The translations under genes and the position numbers were made by a program. 64,000 nucleotides of DNA, from positions 761,001 to 825,000 of the forward strand of contig NZ_CP032509.1 in assembly GCF_003952725.1 (NCBI RefSeq). The letters run 5' to 3'. The notes beneath the pieces were generated by a model. The model was not told the DNA's origin. It was given only the letters and a program-made list of their open reading frames with translations, and did no database searches. The stretch comes from Georhizobium profundi (GTDB lineage Bacteria > Pseudomonadota > Alphaproteobacteria > Rhizobiales > Rhizobiaceae). Every line of letters starts with the position of its first letter. Positions within the stretch are counted from its first letter, which is position 1. Below are positions 60,321 through 64,000 of the stretch, one piece after another.

Positions 60321-60929
60321 ATGTTCCGAACGCGCATCGCAGATGATCTGGATTTGCTGGTGCGCACCGTCGAGCCGGCGGACAAGGCGCATCTTCTGGC
60401 CGGGTTTTCCCATCTTTCGGAACGGTCGAGGTTCTTCCGCTTCCTGGGCGGTGTCACGCGGCTTTCCGAAAAGGATCTCGTCCGCTTCACTGCTCGATCC
60501 AACTCCGAGCACTGTGCGATCGGCGCGCTGAACATGAGCGTCGTTCCGCCTGACCCCGTCGCCATCGCGCGTTATGAACGGCTCGATACCGATCAGGAAA
60601 GCGCAGAGATGGCCGTGACCGTCATCGATGCCTATCAGGGTCGTGGAGTAGGCCCGTTGTTGATCGGCGCCATCGCCTTTTGTGCGGCGGAAGCAGGGAT
60701 CAAGCGGTTCGTGGCTTATGTTCATCCGGAAAATCGCGGGATGATCCAGCTGATGATCTCCCTCGGCGCGCATATCGCGGATGCGGCCGAGGGGGAGATC
60801 ACGTTCGACATGCCGCTGCATCGAGATGCAGGAGGCTATCCGGATACGCGGGCAGGAAAGCAGATGCGGCTGGCTTACGATCTGATGGCGCATCATGCGC
60901 CGGAATCAGCCGCTCGTCCGACGGGGTAG
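60321..60929 (+). CDS. GNAT-family N-acetyltransferase
   Basis: 202 residues. The acetyl-CoA region is V-T-V-I-D-A-Y-Q-G-R-G-V-G-P-L-L (R/Q-x-x-G-x-G/A at about residues 113-118), preceded by an N-terminal D-L-D-L-L-V-R and F-R-F-L-G-G. This arrangement is like the GNAT domain attached to some acyl-CoA synthetases, but here it stands alone. The substrate is unknown. Confidence 0.84.
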   Translation: MFRTRIADDLDLLVRTVEPADKAHLLAGFSHLSERSRFFRFLGGVTRLSEKDLVRFTARSNSEHCAIGALNMSVVPPDPVAIARYERLDTDQESAEMAVTVIDAYQGRGVGPLLIGAIAFCAAEAGIKRFVAYVHPENRGMIQLMISLGAHIADAAEGEITFDMPLHRDAGGYPDTRAGKQMRLAYDLMAHHAPESAARPTG

Positions 60930-60950
60930 TCCTGATCTTTGTGCGTCGTA

Positions 60951-61025
60951 TCAGCTCAGGCCGAGGAACGACAGGATGGCGATGACGATGACGACGAGGC
61001 CGACGATGTAGATGATGCTGTTCAT
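60951..61025 (-). CDS. 24-residue single-span membrane protein
   Basis: ATG at 61025 with AAGGAG seven nt upstream, then M-N-S-I-I-Y-I-V-G-L and a run of Val/Ile/Leu/Ala ending in F-L-G-L-S and TGA. The whole chain is one hydrophobic helix. The near-ideal ribosome site and clean hydrophobic pattern argue for a real gene. I recall similar very short proteins in rhizobia, function unknown. Confidence 0.7.
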   Translation of the reverse strand: MNSIIYIVGLVVIVIAILSFLGLS

Positions 61026-61095
61026 TGTTTTTCTCCTTGCATTTCGACCGGGAGAACGACGGCCTGCGACGTTGGTTCCATTCGCAAATGGTAAA

Positions 61096-61111
61096 ACACC
61101 GGCTTCGGTGG
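61096..61111 (-). terminator. Short terminator after the iron ABC operon
   Basis: On the minus strand CACCG-AAGC-CGGTG followed by TTTT, 5 nt past the ATPase stop. The stem is short (5 bp), so confidence is moderate. Confidence 0.5.
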
Positions 61112-61115
61112 AGAT

Positions 61116-62180
61116 TCACGAGTTTTCTGCGACGGCCTGTTCGAAAAGGGCAACGGGCTCGGATGTGGTCAGCCGCACCGGCGTGCCGATCGTCAGCAAG
61201 CTGTTGGTCGCCGCGATCGCCATAATCTCGGTTCCTCCGACGCGGACCCAGTAGAGCTGATCGTGGCCGCGGAACTCGCGGCCGATGACGACGCCGTTGC
61301 CATCTTCTGCAGGCGTCAGCACGAACTGCTCAGGTTTCACCGCCAGTCGCACATTGCCGTACATGGTCCGGTCGATGGCGAGGTCGCCGAAATCCGTCTG
61401 GGCGAGGAATCCGTTCGCGCAAGCGGGAACGATGTTGGAACGGCCGATGAAGCGCGCGACGAACTCGTCGGCAGGTCGCCGATAAACGTCATCGGGCGTG
61501 CTCATCTGAAGGATCCGGCCCGCGTGCATGACAGCGATGCGGTCGGCAAGCGCCAGCGCCTCCTCCTGATCATGCGTCACGAGGATGGCTGCGGATCCGG
61601 CCTGCTTCAGGAGCCGGCGGACTTCCTGGCGGGTCTCGACCCGCAAGGCGGCATCGAGATTGGAAAAGGGCTCGTCGAGCAGAACCAGAGGCGGTGCCGG
61701 CGCTAGCGTGCGGGCGAGCGCCACGCGCTGCTGCTGGCCGCCCGATAGCTGATGCGGCATCCGCTCGGCGAGATCGGCGAGGCCGACCATCTCCAGCATC
61801 TGCGCCGTTCTCTTCCGTTGATCGGCAACTGAGGCGTGTCGCAATCCAAAGGCGACGTTGGCCGCAACGCTCAGATGCGGAAAGAGCGCGTAATCCTGAA
61901 AGACGAAGCCGATGCCGCGCTTTTCTGGTGGCAGGTTCGTCACATCGCGGCCATTAAGGCTGATCGTGCCTGCGTCCGGCCGCTCGAAGCCGCCGGTCAG
62001 GCGCAGCGTCGTGGTCTTGCCGCATCCCGAAGGACCGAGAAGCGCAATGAGCTCGCCCGGCATGACCTCGAAGGACACGCCGGCGACTGCGGCGCCGCGC
62101 GCCGACGGAAAATGCCGCACGAGATCGCGCGCCGCGAGCAGCGGTCCCGAACTCCGATCAATGTCAGCTGTTTCAGTCAT
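61116..62180 (-). CDS. fbpC: ABC transporter ATP-binding protein, Fe3+ type (FbpC/AfuC-like)
   Basis: 354 residues. Walker A G49-P-S-G-C-G-K-T56, signature L-S-G-G-Q-Q-Q-R, Walker B L-V-L-L-D-E-P and a C-terminal TOBE-like regulatory domain. The ATG at 62180 overlaps the permease stop by 8 nt; an ATG at 62192 is also possible. It powers the permease encoded upstream; with a binding protein upstream of that it forms a ferric iron importer. A spermidine/putrescine-type role is less likely given the fused permease. Confidence 0.88.
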   Translation of the reverse strand: MTETADIDRSSGPLLAARDLVRHFPSARGAAVAGVSFEVMPGELIALLGPSGCGKTTTLRLTGGFERPDAGTISLNGRDVTNLPPEKRGIGFVFQDYALFPHLSVAANVAFGLRHASVADQRKRTAQMLEMVGLADLAERMPHQLSGGQQQRVALARTLAPAPPLVLLDEPFSNLDAALRVETRQEVRRLLKQAGSAAILVTHDQEEALALADRIAVMHAGRILQMSTPDDVYRRPADEFVARFIGRSNIVPACANGFLAQTDFGDLAIDRTMYGNVRLAVKPEQFVLTPAEDGNGVVIGREFRGHDQLYWVRVGGTEIMAIAATNSLLTIGTPVRLTTSEPVALFEQAVAENS

Positions 62181-63756
62181 GTTTTGCTTCATGCCTGAGA
62201 ACGACCCCGACAAACAAGCCGGAAAAGATGATGATGGCTGCGGCATAGGGTGCCGCATTGACCAACATGCCCTCGGATGTGCGGCTGAACAGCGTAATCG
62301 CAAGCGAACGGTATCCGGTCGGGGCCAGCAGGAATGCGATAGGCAGTTCCTTCATGGCGATGACGAAGACGAGCACCATGCCGCCGATCACGCCGCGCCG
62401 GATCAGAGGGAACACCACATGGGCGACCACCGAAAGCGGACTGTAGCCGAGCGAGCGTGCCGCTTCCTCAAGCGACGGGCGCGCGAGGTAGAGCGCCGCG
62501 CGGATCGGGCCAAGCGCCAGCGCCAGGAAGGCCAGCGAATAGGCGATCACGAGCAGCAGATGCGACTGGTAGAGCGGCCGCGCGAAGCCGAGCGAGATGA
62601 ACACGAAGGCAAGCGCAAAGGCGAGCGGCGGTACGGCATAGCCGATGAAGGCCAGGCGGTTGATCGCGCTCGACAGCGGCGACGGATAGCGCACCGCCAT
62701 GACGGCGACGGGCAGCGCCAGCGCACCGGCGAGCAGGGCGGAGGGGACCGCCACCGACACGGAATGCCAGAAGCTTGTCAGAAGCGCAGGCAGGCTCGGC
62801 AGCAGGGGCTCGGCCGAAAGCCAGAAGGCCAGAACCGACACTGGCAGGCCGAGCGAGGCGAGCGCCACGAGGGCGATGAAGCCCCAGGCGGCTACGGACG
62901 GGAGCGTGCTGAGCGAGGACAGGCTCGATCGCACGCCGGAGCCGGTGCCGGTGCGGGCGAAATGGGCACCTTCGCGCAGCTTGCTTTCCCACCAGATGAC
63001 CGAGACCGCGATGGTGATCATGATCAATGCGAGCCATGCGGCATAGATGCGGTCGTAGGCAGCGGCGTATTGCGTGTAGAGCGCGTAAGAGAAAACTTCA
63101 TAGCGCATTAGCGCAACCGCGCCGAAATCGCCGATCACATAGAGGCCGACGACGAGCCAGCCGGAAAACAGCGCAGGGCGCAGATAGGGCAGCGTAACCC
63201 GGAAAAAGACCTCACGGGGTGACGCGCCAAGTGCGCGCGCGCTCTCTTCGAGGCTTGCGTCGATGCTGCCGAGCGCCGCGCGCAAATTCAGATAGATGTA
63301 GGGATAGGTATAGAGGCTGAGAGCGAGCGTCGCGCCGAGCCAGCCTTGCGGCCTGGGAAAGGTCCAGCCGAAGAGCGTGTTCATGAAGCCGTAATAGCCG
63401 GATAGCCCGATCAGCGCATAGGCCATCACGTAGCCCGGAACCGCCAGCGGCAACACAACCAGAATATGCGCGATGCGCCGTCCCTTCAGGCTCGTGCGCG
63501 TGGTCAGCCAGGCCAGCGGCGCGGCAATCGCGGTCGCGAGAATGAGCACGCCGGCGACGAGTGCTGTCGTGTTCAACAGCAGTTGGCCGGTACGGGGCCT
63601 GAAAACGAGAGAAGCGACCGTGCCGAAATCGGCCTCGGTCGCGCGCAGCACGAGGTAGAAGATAGGGACCAGCATCGCCAGCCCCACCAGAATGGCGGGG
63701 ATGACGAAGATGGCGGGCGCCGCGCGTTTGCGGCCGCCCGTCACAAGGGTTGTCAC
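62173..63756 (-). CDS. fbpB: ABC transporter permease, two fused 6-TM halves (FbpB/AfuB-like)
   Basis: 527 residues, about twelve membrane segments. Both halves carry the binding-protein-dependent permease EAA loop (E-E-S-A-R-A-L-G-A-S-P and E-E-A-A-R-S-L-G-Y-S-P). This double-length form is usual for Fe3+ importers. The start is a GTG overlapping the stop of the binding-protein gene (GTGA). Confidence 0.9.
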   Translation of the reverse strand: MTTLVTGGRKRAAPAIFVIPAILVGLAMLVPIFYLVLRATEADFGTVASLVFRPRTGQLLLNTTALVAGVLILATAIAAPLAWLTTRTSLKGRRIAHILVVLPLAVPGYVMAYALIGLSGYYGFMNTLFGWTFPRPQGWLGATLALSLYTYPYIYLNLRAALGSIDASLEESARALGASPREVFFRVTLPYLRPALFSGWLVVGLYVIGDFGAVALMRYEVFSYALYTQYAAAYDRIYAAWLALIMITIAVSVIWWESKLREGAHFARTGTGSGVRSSLSSLSTLPSVAAWGFIALVALASLGLPVSVLAFWLSAEPLLPSLPALLTSFWHSVSVAVPSALLAGALALPVAVMAVRYPSPLSSAINRLAFIGYAVPPLAFALAFVFISLGFARPLYQSHLLLVIAYSLAFLALALGPIRAALYLARPSLEEAARSLGYSPLSVVAHVVFPLIRRGVIGGMVLVFVIAMKELPIAFLLAPTGYRSLAITLFSRTSEGMLVNAAPYAAAIIIFSGLFVGVVLRHEAKHD

Positions 63757-64000
63757 AGCAAGCCGACCTCACGGAGCAGGTTCAGCGTGCCTTCCAGATC
63801 GTCGATGTCGTTCAGGTCGAGCGGAGGCGATGCCAGGATGACGTCCTCGATGTTCGGCTCGATGCCGGCATTGTCGGCACCTTCGATGACACCGTATTCC
63901 TGATTGTCCTGCGCGAAATAGGTTTGGGCTTCTTCGGACAGGAGGAAGGCGACGAAATCTTCGGCCGCTTCCTTGTTGTCGGACGAGGCGAGAACGCCTG
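63753..64000 (-). CDS. fbpA: Fe3+ ABC transporter substrate-binding protein, C-terminal part
   Basis: The frame is open to the right edge, so only the last ~82 residues are seen: A-E-D-F-V-A-F-L-L-S-E-E-A-Q-T-Y-F, then N-Q-E-Y-G-V-I-E-G, typical of FbpA/AfuA-type periplasmic iron-binding proteins. It precedes and overlaps the permease gene. Confidence 0.8.
   Translation of the reverse strand, partial: GVLASSDNKEAAEDFVAFLLSEEAQTYFAQDNQEYGVIEGADNAGIEPNIEDVILASPPLDLNDIDDLEGTLNLLREVGLL

Overview
This is a GC-rich, densely coding bacterial window that looks like the chromosome, or a large replicon, of an alphaproteobacterium, most likely Hyphomicrobiales (Rhizobium/Mesorhizobium-type). The evidence is many TRAP transporters with fused permeases, LysR regulators divergent from catabolic operons, a Suv3-like helicase followed by an S4-domain protein, a DUF2793 protein, and an Fbp/Afu-type iron ABC transporter. 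I see no rRNA genes, tRNA genes or CRISPR arrays.

Region 1 (1-9.8 kb) is aromatic-acid catabolism. The tail of a TAXI-TRAP transporter is followed by two EamA exporters, a MarR regulator and a phthalate-type pathway. A Rieske oxygenase (minus strand) is divergent from its FMN/2Fe-2S reductase, a Gfo/Idh/MocA dihydrodiol dehydrogenase, a 4,5-dihydroxyphthalate decarboxylase-like protein and a small unknown protein. Two matching MarR-like operators lie in the divergent promoter. The expected product is protocatechuate; its ring-cleavage genes are not in the window.

Region 2 (9.8-27.8 kb) is a chain of catabolic operons. A class II aldolase/decarboxylase plus TAXI-TRAP operon diverges from a LysR gene. 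A TPP-enzyme plus aldehyde dehydrogenase operon shares the same TATAG-N11/12-CTATA inverted repeat in its upstream region. Next come a DctPQM transporter and a second LysR. A plus-strand operon then encodes two paralogous NTF2-like proteins, an SDR dehydrogenase and two tandem E1 alpha/beta TPP-dehydrogenase pairs with no E2 or E3.

Region 3 (27.8-34.7 kb) is an accessory block. A decayed MobA/VirD2-type relaxase abuts the E1 operon. Beside it is a small basic protein gene cut by an amber codon, then a non-coding stretch with four related imperfect repeats. A three-gene operon follows, encoding a membrane-anchor-less FtsH-like AAA+ zinc protease and two proteins I do not recognise. A mostly non-coding 1.4 kb closes the block. 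This is the best candidate for an undescribed system.

Region 4 (34.7-40.4 kb) holds a LuxR-HTH/alpha-beta-hydrolase fusion and a tightly coupled secreted set: a VWA plus PAN/apple-like protein flanked by two related small Cys-rich exported proteins.

Region 5 (40.4-50.7 kb) has a MobA-like 3-hydroxybenzoate 4-monooxygenase, which also leads to protocatechuate. It continues with a cell-surface cluster: galE, a WYEP-repeat coiled-coil protein, a GT2-GT4 fusion, a DUF2793 protein, a glycosyltransferase frameshifted at a G6 tract, and a GT2.

Region 6 (50.7-64 kb) is mostly housekeeping: S4 protein, Suv3-like helicase, glycine-zipper lipoprotein, hydrolase, ICMT-like methyltransferase, a LysR/mhqO/mhqD quinone-response set, YihY, GNAT, a 24-residue membrane protein, and an iron ABC transporter whose binding protein runs off the end.
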